Shown here piece after piece: positions 25,874 to 33,721 of a stretch of 64,000 nt of DNA (within the stretch, counting starts at the first letter, position 1; each line of letters opens with the position of its first letter). The stretch is from the NCBI RefSeq assembly GCF_013778455.1, contig NZ_JACEHE010000001.1, positions 784,127 through 848,126 of the forward strand. The letters run 5' to 3'. A program made the translations under genes and the position numbers. The notes beneath the pieces are model-generated. The model saw nothing but the letters and a program-made list of their open reading frames with translations. It had not been told where the DNA came from and did no database searches. Source of the stretch: Streptomyces himalayensis subsp. himalayensis. Its GTDB lineage: Bacteria; Actinomycetota; Actinomycetes; Streptomycetales; Streptomycetaceae.

Positions 25874-26194
25874 CTACGGGGTGGGGCGACGTGACTGGTG
25901 CTGTCTGCGATAGAGGGCGATGGCCGTCTCCACCGGATGGTTGGGGACTGTGACGGTCTCGCCGGTGTCCTTGGCGACTATGACCTTGCTGCCGCCCGGC
26001 GCTGCGGGTCGGGGCCGACCTGACGCATCGGTGGTGGGCGGGGAAGCCGCGTACACCAGGTAGCCGATATCGAATTCGTGGACGTGCATGGGGGCAGGTG
26101 TGCCGTCCGGCAGGTTGGGCTGTGCGTAGCGGCTGCGGACGATGGCCAGCGCCTGCTCAGGTGTCGTGGGTGGCGTGAGGCTGTCTGGGGCCAT
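25874..26194 (-). CDS. Small soluble protein, YrhB/Imm35-like
   Basis: 106 residues. TPEQALAIVRSRYAQPN at the start, HEFDIGYLVYAAS as the central strand, and SKVIVAKDTGETVTVPNHP, then VETAIALYRR at the end. This order (helix, strand, strand, helix) is that of YrhB-type proteins, some of which are immunity proteins of polymorphic toxins. No toxin is directly linked, but a relic of a type VII substrate lies just beyond (26247-26335). Function as immunity is only a possibility. Confidence 0.55.
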   Translation of the reverse strand: MAPDSLTPPTTPEQALAIVRSRYAQPNLPDGTPAPMHVHEFDIGYLVYAASPPTTDASGRPRPAAPGGSKVIVAKDTGETVTVPNHPVETAIALYRRQHQSRRPTP

Positions 26195-26246
26195 GAGATC
26201 AGCCTCCTTGATTCGGTGTCGTCAAGATCAGCCTCTGGACTCCATC

Positions 26247-26335
26247 AACAACCCTCACGACCACAGGCAGTTCGATGTCTTGCAGATCCCCTCGGGGCCG
26301 TGGCCGAAGGGCTCACCGGCGGTTCCGCTGCTTAC
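26247..26335 (+). pseudogene. Short relic similar to the 18787-18872 substrate gene
   Basis: About 88 bases align with 18787-18872 at roughly three of four positions with one single-base gap (both contain CAGTTCGATG and GCCGTGGCCG, then CTCACCGGCGG or GTCACCGGCGG). No frame stays open across it. It is a decayed piece of the same substrate family and shows that such genes once stood here. Confidence 0.5.
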
Positions 26336-26435
26336 TCCGGATCATGCCAGGGAGTCAAGTCCATCTGCCTGGAGCAGCCCTGCCCAGTAAGCTCCCCGGG
26401 TCTTCTTACCTTGATCACTCGGGCCGGAGCTCACC

Positions 26436-26789
26436 ATGACCATGACTCGGTTGTCCGCAGCAACCTCGATCCTCTCGGCCGTAGCCGCCGGCGTGCTGCT
26501 CGTCGGCTGCTCGGCCACAGTCGAAGTGGGAAGGTCCGAGCCAAAAATGTCTGCTGACAAGTTGGCCACCACGGTCGCCGAAAAGCTCGCCGCCACAACG
26601 GGTCAGCCGACGCCGGACATCACCTGTCCCGAGGACCTCGTCGGCAAGGCCGGCACCACCACCCGTTGCACGCTCACCGCGGACGACGGCAGCACCTTGG
26701 GTGTGACGGTCACTGTGTCCTCTGTCGAGGGAGACCAGATCAACTTCGACATCAAGGCCGACGACACGGCTTCCCCGGCCCCGAACTGA
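26436..26789 (+). CDS. DUF4333 lipoprotein
   Basis: 117 residues. Type II signal peptide with lipobox LLVGC (Cys at ~29), so it is a lipid-anchored extracellular protein. The remainder matches the actinobacterial DUF4333 domain: a helix (SADKLATTVAEKLAATTG), then ITCPEDLVGKAGTTTRCTLT with two Cys that probably form a disulfide, then beta strands. GGAG lies 6 bases before the ATG. Function unknown. A single gene. Confidence 0.85.
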   Translation: MTMTRLSAATSILSAVAAGVLLVGCSATVEVGRSEPKMSADKLATTVAEKLAATTGQPTPDITCPEDLVGKAGTTTRCTLTADDGSTLGVTVTVSSVEGDQINFDIKADDTASPAPN

Positions 26790-26809
26790 TCACCGTCGGC
26801 GGCGCGGGC

Positions 26810-27001
26810 ATGGTCCTGGCGCTGACCGGCTGCGGGGTGGGGCAGTGCTACAGACCCGACCTGTACGGCACGACTGGCCTCACCGCGCTGAGCGTGCTCC
26901 TTGCGTTCGTCATCGCGGTATGTGTGCCCTCGGTGCGCAAAGGTCGGACGCCGCGCGGGGCCCCAGGGGCCGGCGGATCGCCGCACGGACCTGTCTGGTG
27001 A
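26810..27001 (+). CDS. Possible small membrane protein
   Basis: A 63-residue frame with one hydrophobic helix (TGLTALSVLLAFVIAVCVPSV), preceded by a short Cys-rich N-terminus (LTGCGVGQCY) and followed by a Pro/Gly-rich basic end. No good ribosome site is visible. It could be a real one-helix protein or chance. Nothing is recognised in 27002-27181. Confidence 0.35.
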   Translation: MVLALTGCGVGQCYRPDLYGTTGLTALSVLLAFVIAVCVPSVRKGRTPRGAPGAGGSPHGPVW

Positions 27002-27181
27002 TTCAAGCGGCATGGCCGAAGGCGCGACTCGACGGCGTTCCCTGCAGATGAATTGCCGTCCGCGGCCGCAGGGGTTACGTAGGGGTCAGCTGACCGGCCC
27101 CGTTGAGGGCAGCCGGCTGGCGAGAGCAGTCGTGGTTCCGTGCCACTGGTTGCTGTGGCGCTTCGATGTCACTATTCCGCG

Positions 27182-28084
27182 ATGGAATTAGTGATCGATG
27201 CCCATGGAGCAGAACTTCCCGCCACCTTGACGCTGCCGGACGGCCCTGCGCGAGGCGGACTCATTCCGCTGCACGGGTCGCACTGCGGCAACCGTGACTT
27301 CGTCCTGTACGAGCATCTTGCGGAGGTCCTGCCCGCACACGGGATCGCGGTGCTGCGATACGACCGGCGTCCGTCCCCCCTAGGTGTCGATGTTCCGTTC
27401 GTCGATCAGGCCGCTGATGCGCGGGCCGCCATCTCCGTGCTGCGCCGGCATATCGGCGATGCGGCGATCGGCCTTTGGGGCTTCAGCCAGGGCGGTTGGG
27501 TCGCGCCACTGGCCGCCGCGACCTGGCCCGACGAGGTGGCATTCCTGACGCTGGTTTCGCCCTCCGGGGTCAGCCCCGGAGCGCAGATGCGCTACGGCCT
27601 GGCGCAGCAGCTGCGGATCAACGGCTTTGCCGACTGCCTCGACGAACTCAGCCGGTTCCAGGACGCCATGGCGGCCTACCTGCGCGGGCAGAGCGATGCG
27701 GAAACCATGCGTGAGGAGTTCGCCAAGGCCGCGAGCCAACCGTGGTGGCCGCTCCTCGGCTACGACTTCAGCGACGACGTGTTCAACGCCCCTCCAGGCG
27801 AGCTGTGGGTCGACATGGACGCCGACCTCACCTCTTCATACGAAGCAGTTCGCTGTCCGGTGCTCACCTTCCACGGCGAGACCGACCAGTGGCTGTCGAT
27901 CGACGAGAGCATCGGGATCTGGCGCGAAGCCAGCGCGAAGTCCGGCAGGCTCGCGCCAGAGGTCATACGACTGCCCGGTTGCGACCACGTTCCCACCATC
28001 CGCACAGGAGACACGACCGGCATCAGCCCCAACTACGAAAAGGCACTGCTCGACTGGTTGAACCGCCCGGAACTCCTCGGCTGA
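27182..28084 (+). CDS. Alpha/beta-hydrolase
   Basis: 300 residues. Typical hydrolase layout: oxyanion region LIPLHGSHCGNRD, nucleophile elbow GFSQGG with Ser102, acid in HGETDQW (~ residue 240) and His in GCDHVPT (~ residue 270). A cap of helices lies at ~145-215. No signal peptide, so cytoplasmic. The closest type is a dienelactone-hydrolase or serine-aminopeptidase-like esterase, with substrate unknown. The frame extends upstream to 27140, but ATG 27182 starts at the first beta strand of the fold. Confidence 0.85.
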   Translation: MELVIDAHGAELPATLTLPDGPARGGLIPLHGSHCGNRDFVLYEHLAEVLPAHGIAVLRYDRRPSPLGVDVPFVDQAADARAAISVLRRHIGDAAIGLWGFSQGGWVAPLAAATWPDEVAFLTLVSPSGVSPGAQMRYGLAQQLRINGFADCLDELSRFQDAMAAYLRGQSDAETMREEFAKAASQPWWPLLGYDFSDDVFNAPPGELWVDMDADLTSSYEAVRCPVLTFHGETDQWLSIDESIGIWREASAKSGRLAPEVIRLPGCDHVPTIRTGDTTGISPNYEKALLDWLNRPELLG

Positions 28085-28402
28085 CGGAATCAGAGTCCGA
28101 TGCTCCAGTGACCGACCTCCCGGCTACGCCGTCGCTGAGCACTACGGGTGCCCCGGGGTGACCTGACGGTCGGAGGGCACGGCCGGCGCCCATAATCTGC
28201 GGTCTCCGTGAGCCCGAAAGCTGCCGTTTGATGGGCGCCGCTGCGGCCTGGCCGGCCTGGTCGGCCATCCGGACGAACCGGATGGGCGACCAGGGTCATC
28301 GTTGACCTCGCCGATCTCGCCGATCTCGCCGCCCGGCAGGCTCGGCGGCAAGGTCGGGTGCTGGAGTGCCGGCCAGGGCGACACGCCGGGCGACGGGGTC
28401 GG

Positions 28403-29977
28403 TTACGGCGTCACCTGACTGCCGCCGAAGGTCACTACCAGGCGGCCGTCCGCGGCGAAGGACCAGCCGAGGGCACCGGCATACGAGGAGCACCGGGAGC
28501 CGTTCGTGCCGGACCAGAACTGGTTCGTACTGTCGGCGTCGCCGATGATCCTGTCGTTCGTGCCGCTGCCGCTGCGGCACGAGGTGTTGTTGCGGAACAC
28601 CGAGGTGCCCGCGTCGAAGTTGAAGTTGCGTTCGGTGTTGTCGATGCTGACGTTGTTCGAGATCGTCATCGTGCCGGGGTTGCTGTTGTAGGTGAACCCG
28701 TGCTTGCCGTTGTCGTAGGCGATGCTGCGCCGGACGACATGGTTGATCGGGACGTCCTCGCCGCCGAGCTTGTAGCCGTTGCGGTCGCCGTTTCCGGCCT
28801 GGGAGCCGTCGCTGAGGGTGCCGTTCTCGTAGGCGAGGGAGTCCTCGATGGTCACCGCGCCGATGGGGTCCTCGTCGGCGTAGGTGTAGAGGTCCCAGCC
28901 GTCGTCGATGTTGTTGTGGGAGACGGCGTAGCGGAAGACGTTCCCGGGTCCGGAGGTGAGCTTCGCGGCGAAGCCGTCGGCGTCCTCGCCGTCGGAGTCG
29001 GCGTTGTCGTGCGATACCGCGCTCAGGATGAGGTTGTTGGACGGCCACTGGTCGCTGGGGGTGGTGGAGGCCATCCGCGACAACTGCAGCCCCGTGTCAC
29101 GGTTGAAGCGCGTCACCGTGCGCTCGAAGACGTTGTTGCTGCCGCCGACGAAGATCCCGTTGTCCCCGGCACGTTCGACGACGATGCCCTTGACGTGCCA
29201 GTACGAACCGTTGACGGCAAGCCCGCGGTTCGACGAGGACTCGCTCTGGGCCGAGAAGTTCAGCACCGGGGTCTCACCCGGGTAGGCGGCCAGTTCCGTG
29301 CGGTCGCTCGAGGTGCCGTTGTTGCCCGCCGGGATGGTGACCGTCTGCGAGTGGTTGTAGGTTCCACCGCGCATGTAGATCGTCCCGCCGGGCGTGATGC
29401 GGCTGATCGCCGAGGTGAGCGTCGTCGGGGCCGACTGCGTTCCGGCCGCGCTGTCCGTGCCGTTCGGCGCCACGTACAGCGCGGTGCTCGACGGCGGCGG
29501 GGTGGTGTCGCCCGTCTCGACGTCCAGGTAGTCGATATTGGGCAGGCCGGCGGAGGTGGTCGGGTCGAGCCGGATGGTGTTGCTGCCCGCGTTCAGTGAC
29601 ACGGTCAGGGTCTTGGTGGTCCAGGTCGACCAGGTGCCCGTGGCCTCGAAGGACGGCGTCTGCACCGTGGACCCGTTGACGATCAGGCCGGCAGGGCGCG
29701 CGGTGGTGGTTCCGTTGGCGAAGCGGACGCTCAGGGTCGCCGTGCCCGAGGTGGCGGCGTTCACTGTTAACTGTGCGTAGGCGCCGACCGCGTTGGTTCC
29801 GTTGCAGAATCCGCTTCCGGAGTAGCCGGCCCAGTCGGAGTCGATGGTGCCGGTGCAGACCGCAGGGGAGTTCTCGGCCTCGTAACGGGTGGACGCGGCC
29901 TGTGCCGTGGTGCCGGACAGCGCGACGAGCGCGCCGGCCAGCAGGCCGACGCACGCGGTGACGGGTCTCGGTTGCAT
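28403..29977 (-). CDS. Secreted PL9-type pectate lyase with CBM35-like domain
   Basis: 524 residues. Signal peptide 1-28 (ends TAQAAS), a carbohydrate-binding domain ~30-160 (RYEAENSPA; GYSGSGFCNG; NIDYLDVE), a Pro-rich linker, then a right-handed beta helix ~170-524. It carries PL9 landmarks: DADGFAAKL and NNIDDGWDLYT (calcium-binding Asp cluster) and NGYKLGG (the Lys expected as base). It should cleave polygalacturonate by beta-elimination outside the cell. Start ATG 29977 follows GGAGAC. The upstream region has a LacI-type palindrome and direct repeats. Part of plant cell-wall use, not of the secretion locus. Confidence 0.85.
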   Translation of the reverse strand: MQPRPVTACVGLLAGALVALSGTTAQAASTRYEAENSPAVCTGTIDSDWAGYSGSGFCNGTNAVGAYAQLTVNAATSGTATLSVRFANGTTTARPAGLIVNGSTVQTPSFEATGTWSTWTTKTLTVSLNAGSNTIRLDPTTSAGLPNIDYLDVETGDTTPPPSSTALYVAPNGTDSAAGTQSAPTTLTSAISRITPGGTIYMRGGTYNHSQTVTIPAGNNGTSSDRTELAAYPGETPVLNFSAQSESSSNRGLAVNGSYWHVKGIVVERAGDNGIFVGGSNNVFERTVTRFNRDTGLQLSRMASTTPSDQWPSNNLILSAVSHDNADSDGEDADGFAAKLTSGPGNVFRYAVSHNNIDDGWDLYTYADEDPIGAVTIEDSLAYENGTLSDGSQAGNGDRNGYKLGGEDVPINHVVRRSIAYDNGKHGFTYNSNPGTMTISNNVSIDNTERNFNFDAGTSVFRNNTSCRSGSGTNDRIIGDADSTNQFWSGTNGSRCSSYAGALGWSFAADGRLVVTFGGSQVTP

Positions 29978-30068
29978 CGTTTGTCTCCAGGTTGGTTGGC
30001 TTGCCTGACCAGGGGTTTCAGGGGTTCGGTGCAAGGGGCGGTCGGGTAACTGCGCGGTGGGTTGGCGG

Positions 30069-30144
30069 CCGGCGCCGGTTCGTGATGTTCGGGTTCACCC
30101 GCGCGGCCGGCGCCGGTTCCTGACGTTCGGGTCCACCCGCGCGG
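30069..30144. repeat. 38-bp tandem repeat, two units
   Basis: Units 30069-30106 and 30107-30144 differ at three positions. Each contains CGGCGCCGGTT and CACCCGCGCGG. It lies upstream of the pectate lyase gene on its 5' side. Confidence 0.7.
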
Positions 30145-30205
30145 CCCGTGATGCCGTGCCGGACGGGGCAGCACACACCGCACCGGGCAGCGCGGTGCTC
30201 ACGGG

Positions 30206-30272
30206 ACTGTCGTCGGCGCGGCGAGCGGGTTCCGCACGCAGCACTGTCGTCGGCGCGGCGAGCGGGTTCCGC
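30206..30272. repeat. Perfect 30-bp direct repeat
   Basis: 30206-30235 is repeated exactly at 30243-30272, with 7 bases between. Both start ACTGTCGTCGG. Upstream of the pectate lyase gene; function unknown. Confidence 0.75.
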
Positions 30273-30448
30273 GTCGGGCCGCTCTTCCCGCGCGTTCCTC
30301 CAGCGGTGAGAGCGCGGGGGTGATCGGGCCCGGAGCCAAGAGTGCAGACGCATGGAGCTGACCCCTTTCTGTGGCGGTTCCGGCTGTGACCCATGCGGCT
30401 CGTTCGACGGCATGAACGGGGGATGGCCGGAGTCCGCATCCGGGTGGG

Positions 30449-30460
30449 GAAAGCGCTTTC
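30449..30460. promoter_or_regulatory. LacI-type palindrome GAAAGCGCTTTC
   Basis: Perfect 12-bp palindrome with the central CG of LacI-family operators, which often control sugar-use genes in Streptomyces. It lies ~470 bases upstream of the pectate lyase start and ~440 before the T7SS pair at 30896. The lyase is the likelier target, which would imply a long leader. Confidence 0.5.
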
Positions 30461-30895
30461 TTCGGACGCTAAGGGCCTTGCCGTGAACGCGTCAATAGAC
30501 GTGTACTTGATTCCTATTCACGAACATGAACGACTGAAGGTCGCGGTGGCGACGTTCTCGGTGGCGACGTTCTGTCCAAGGCGCCCGTACCGGAGCAGGC
30601 CGGGCCGGAGCAGCCACCCCGCACGGAAGTGGCGCGTGAGTGTGCAGGTTCAGAGGAGAACTGTGGAAAGTTGACGGCGGTGAGACCTGGACCGCCGGCC
30701 TCTGCGTCTCCCTGTCCGGCGGGCGCTCCTGGTGATGCTGCCGGGGCATTGCATGACCGTGCATCGTGTGATCGACGGCCAAGGGCCCGCGTGGGCCCAG
30801 GAGATCGGATTCGCCGGAGGGTCCGTAGGATGCGCGAGGTACTCGAACGAGTTCGCCGATTCCATCAACGGCCAAGCACATCGGGGGAGTTGCCC

Positions 30896-31219
30896 ATGGG
30901 AGACATCGATATCAACGCCGCGCGGGTACGCGCCGCGGCTGATGACACCGAGTCCCTGTCCCAGACGGTCATGAAGCGCCTCGGCCATTCCCTCGACACC
31001 AGCGACGAGGTGTACGGCTCTCACTACGGGAACGGCTGGGAGAGCCCGGTCCAGCTCAAGGTCTGTGCCCTGAAGTGGGAGGAGCACATGGTCTCCCTCG
31101 CCAAGAAGATGGGCGAGCTCAGCGAGAAACTGCGGGAGTCCGCCGACGGGTACGACCGCGCGGACGCCGAGGCCGAGTCGCGGCTGCGCGCCGGGCTCAA
31201 CGACCTGGGGAGGGCCTGA
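30896..31219 (+). CDS. Small T7SS substrate (WXG100/EspC-like), partner of amidase cargo
   Basis: 107 residues of helical hairpin: helix 1 DINAARVRAAADDTESLSQT, a turn with HYGNGWESPVQ, helix 2 KWEEHMVSLAKKMGELSEK. The tail has Y-D-R-A-D, a Y-x-x-x-D export signal. GGGGGAG lies 7 bases before ATG 30896. The next gene begins 2 bases after its stop, so they are translated together and should form a secreted dimer. Confidence 0.8.
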   Translation: MGDIDINAARVRAAADDTESLSQTVMKRLGHSLDTSDEVYGSHYGNGWESPVQLKVCALKWEEHMVSLAKKMGELSEKLRESADGYDRADAEAESRLRAGLNDLGRA

Positions 31220-31221
31220 CC

Positions 31222-32484
31222 ATGGTCTCGTACCAGGGGATCAACAACGCCCTGCCGAAGAAGTGGGCGGATGCCGCCGACGAATGGCACGCACTCGCCA
31301 AGTACTCCCTGGACGCTGCGAAGGACCTGCGCGAGTACGGCGCCAAGCCGCTGGCCGACAACTGGACCGACGAGGTCGGTGCCACCGCGGCCGCCGAGTT
31401 CGAGCTGCTCGCCAACCAGCTGGAGGCGGCGTACGACATCCTCCTCGCCGTCAACATGGTCGCCGACGGCATGACGACGACCATCGAGACCGCGCACAGC
31501 ACCATGCGGGCGGCGGTGGACCTCGCGGGCCGCTACGGCCTGGAGATCGGAGTCGACGGGACGATCACCGGCCCGCCCCCGCGCAACCGCATGGAGGCCG
31601 AGGAGATGGGCCCGTACCGCGCCGAGGTGCAGGACCTCATCGACCAGGCCGTGGAACAGGTCACGACCGCCGACAAGCTGGCCGCGGCCGAGTTCGCCAA
31701 GCTCGCCGGCCAGACGGGCGTCACCGATCCCAGCAAGGCGCTGGGCGATCTCCAGACGCACGCCTCGCATGTCCAGATGAAGATGCTCGCCGGCGACATC
31801 CCGGTGGGCGAGGACCCGACCACGGTCCGCCAGTGGTGGAACGGCCTGACTCCCCAGCAGCGCAAGGACATGATGCTGGCCCAGCCGGTCACGATCGCCA
31901 ACCTGGACGGCATACCGGCCGATGTGCGGCAGGAACTGCGCGGCAACGGCAAGTACGACCGGGTGAAGATGGTCGAGTACGCCCTCGCCAACTGGAACAA
32001 GGACGACCCGACCGACTTCGGCAACAACTGCACCAACTTCGTCTCCAACGCCCTGCTGCACGCGGGAATGAAGGAGAAGACCAGCTTCTGGGAGGGCACC
32101 GCCGGCGACGACACCTGGATGATCGGAAACCGCACCGGTGTCGACTCGGTCGACAAACGGCTCGCCTATTCCGACACCTGGGCCGCCGCCGAGAACCAGC
32201 AGAACTTCATGCTCAGGCACGGCGGCACCGAGGTCCCGCGCTCCGACGTGAAGCCGGGCGACATCATCTACTACGAGCAGGCAGGGCCCAACGACTCGAT
32301 CGAGAAGGGCAACACGCACCACGCGGCGATCGTCACCGCGGTGATGCCGGACGGCGAGATCAAGTACACCCAGCACAGCGACTCGTACCAGAACGTGAGC
32401 CTGGAAGGCCGGCTCCCCGCGACCGAGAAGCACGAAGGACAGCAGAACGTACGGATCGTCCGCCCCAACCCGGACTGGTACTGA
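31222..32484 (+). CDS. T7SS cargo with C-terminal amidase domain (Amidase_6-like)
   Basis: 420 residues. The N-terminal ~100 residues form a type VII helical hairpin (DNWTDEVGATAAAEF at the turn). Residues ~110-240 are a helical linker. Residues ~245-420 match the putative amidase/papain-like hydrolase fold: FGNNCTNFVSNALLHAGM with catalytic Cys270, THHAAIVTAV with His366/367, and IKYTQHSDSY as the closing strand. Such domains cut amide bonds in peptidoglycan or peptides, so this is a probable exported antibacterial or cell-wall enzyme. It is followed with an ATGA overlap by a membrane protein, the expected position for immunity. Confidence 0.85.
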   Translation: MVSYQGINNALPKKWADAADEWHALAKYSLDAAKDLREYGAKPLADNWTDEVGATAAAEFELLANQLEAAYDILLAVNMVADGMTTTIETAHSTMRAAVDLAGRYGLEIGVDGTITGPPPRNRMEAEEMGPYRAEVQDLIDQAVEQVTTADKLAAAEFAKLAGQTGVTDPSKALGDLQTHASHVQMKMLAGDIPVGEDPTTVRQWWNGLTPQQRKDMMLAQPVTIANLDGIPADVRQELRGNGKYDRVKMVEYALANWNKDDPTDFGNNCTNFVSNALLHAGMKEKTSFWEGTAGDDTWMIGNRTGVDSVDKRLAYSDTWAAAENQQNFMLRHGGTEVPRSDVKPGDIIYYEQAGPNDSIEKGNTHHAAIVTAVMPDGEIKYTQHSDSYQNVSLEGRLPATEKHEGQQNVRIVRPNPDWY

Positions 32485-32924
32485 TGAGCACACACACGCA
32501 CCCCACGACGGCCGCCGCTGCCCCCGCCTCCTCGTGGCGCCGCTGGTCCCTGCTGGTGCCGGCGCTGGTGGTCGCCTCGGCGGGGCTGCTGGCGGCCCAC
32601 TTCGCCTTCGAGGGCGACACCTTCCAGGACTGCCGGTACCTGGGCCCGTCCACGCGGATGTACGTCACCGCCTGGGCCGGCCCGGTGTGCGGCCTGGCAG
32701 CCCTGCTGCTCCTGCTGGCCCTGCGCCGCGGCGCGCACCGGCGGGGGCAGCGGCCGGGGGCGGTGTGGCAGGGGCGCGTGGCCATGGCCGCCGTGTGCCT
32801 CGTCCCCGTACTGCTCCTGGTGCAGCTCGCTGCCCTCTACTGGGTCTACGAACCGGACCCCTCGGGGGGCCACGACTGCTCCGGCCTGACACTGGTCCAC
32901 GACCGGGCTGCTGCAGATCACTGA
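32484..32924 (+). CDS. Small membrane protein, immunity candidate for the amidase
   Basis: 146 residues with three membrane helices at ~21-42, 60-82 and 98-122. The loop between helices 1 and 2 (FEGDTFQDCRYLGPSTRM) and the tail after helix 3 (YWVYEPDPSGGHDCSGL) each have a Cys and should face outside, where they could form a disulfide. The start overlaps the stop of the amidase cargo (ATGA). Outward-facing small membrane proteins in this position usually protect the producer. The sequence itself matches no family I know. Confidence 0.65.
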   Translation: MSTHTHPTTAAAAPASSWRRWSLLVPALVVASAGLLAAHFAFEGDTFQDCRYLGPSTRMYVTAWAGPVCGLAALLLLLALRRGAHRRGQRPGAVWQGRVAMAAVCLVPVLLLVQLAALYWVYEPDPSGGHDCSGLTLVHDRAAADH

Positions 32925-33014
32925 GCGCCAGGAGGGGATGTGCCGGCACGCCGGGCACCGGCGCAGGCCTGGCGCGCGGCCTGAGTGCCATATGCATGTG
33001 CATGTGTTCGTGGT

Positions 33015-33050
33015 TGAGCCCCTCGCGGAGTCACGTTCGCGAGGGGCTCA
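33015..33050. terminator. Hairpin after the amidase operon
   Basis: Perfect 13-bp inverted repeat (33015-33027 and 33038-33050) with a 10-base loop, between the convergent genes ending at 32924 and 33084. Probably bidirectional. Confidence 0.75.
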
Positions 33051-33083
33051 TTTACGAGCGCCGAGGCACCGTGGCGCAGCAAC

Positions 33084-33680
33084 CTACGCTGCAGCAGGCT
33101 CCGCCGGGCGAAAAGACCGGACGAACTCCTTGAAGTCGTCCGCGACCGCGTCAAGCTGGCTCGGTCTGGCCGTCAGTGCGAGCTCGATCACTGCGCGCTT
33201 GGCCGGATCGTGCACATCCTGCATGACCAAATACACCTGGCTCTGCACCAGATCCAAGGGCCACCCGCGCAGCGTGGTGGAGATACGGAGGGTCTGGGTG
33301 AATCCCGGCGCCTCCAGTGTCCCTACGTGAGTCCGCTTGGCGACGCGCACCGTCGCCGCCTCACTCAGCCGCTGGACCGACTCGTCGGCGATCGCAACCA
33401 AGTCACCTGCATACGTGGCCAGGTCACCTTCGCCCGTGGCCAAGTCCCCTTCGCCCGTGGCCAGGTCACCTTCGCCCGTGGCCGTGTCGCCTTCGCCCGT
33501 GGCCGTGTCGCCTTCGCCGCGGAGCTTGCCGGCGATCGTGATATTCGCGGTGAACCCGTCCCGCGAATCGGGGTGGAGCGCAACGAAAGCCACTCCTGGG
33601 GCTCCCACCTCATCGGGGGGCGCCGACTGCCATCCCTCGGGCAGTGAAAACTCGACTTTCACCGGCAGTGTGGTCGCCAT
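33084..33680 (-). CDS. LpqN/DcrB-like protein with internal heptapeptide repeats
   Basis: 198 residues without signal peptide. Layout of LpqN/DcrB-type proteins: LPEGWQSAPPDEVGAPG at the start, alternating strands (TANITIAGKL; VGTLEAPGFTQTLRIST), and a final helix DDFKEFVRSFRP. Inserted at ~55-89 are five heptapeptide units of the type GEGD(T/L)AT, encoded by 21-bp repeats at 33415-33519. Such proteins often bind partners at type VII loci. It lies downstream of the 35271/34951 pair and probably in its operon. A fragment of a paralogue is at 15051. Confidence 0.6.
   Translation of the reverse strand: MATTLPVKVEFSLPEGWQSAPPDEVGAPGVAFVALHPDSRDGFTANITIAGKLRGEGDTATGEGDTATGEGDLATGEGDLATGEGDLATYAGDLVAIADESVQRLSEAATVRVAKRTHVGTLEAPGFTQTLRISTTLRGWPLDLVQSQVYLVMQDVHDPAKRAVIELALTARPSQLDAVADDFKEFVRSFRPAEPAAA
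33415..33519. repeat. Five 21-bp tandem repeats inside the 33084 gene
   Basis: Units start at 33415, 33436, 33457, 33478 and 33499. Each reads GTGGCC, then a variable codon pair and CCTTCGCC. They are in frame, so copy-number change would only lengthen or shorten the protein by seven residues per unit. Confidence 0.9.
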
Positions 33681-33721
33681 GGTGGATCAACTCCCTCAGT
33701 GTGCGGAATTCGAGGCTGGTG

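Larger units (their letters stand above)
29978..30895. other. Long intergenic region between pectate lyase and T7SS pair
   Basis: These ~900 bases hold no gene I can support. They contain a 38-bp imperfect tandem repeat (30069-30144), a perfect 30-bp direct repeat (30206-30235 and 30243-30272) and a 12-bp palindrome (30449-30460). The right end provides the promoter for 30896. Open frames in this GC-rich stretch have no ribosome site or family match. Confidence 0.5.

Noticed and set aside
26142..26246. Start of an 82-residue plus-strand frame opposite the YrhB-like gene.
   Set aside because: Mostly antisense of a better gene; only the 26247-26335 relic is meaningful.
30018..30660. Several overlapping frames upstream of the pectate lyase.
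   Set aside because: They cover direct repeats, lack ribosome sites and have no consistent codon bias.
33415..33519. CRISPR-like array of 21-bp units.
   Set aside because: Units are contiguous without spacers and lie in frame within a coding gene, so it is a protein repeat.
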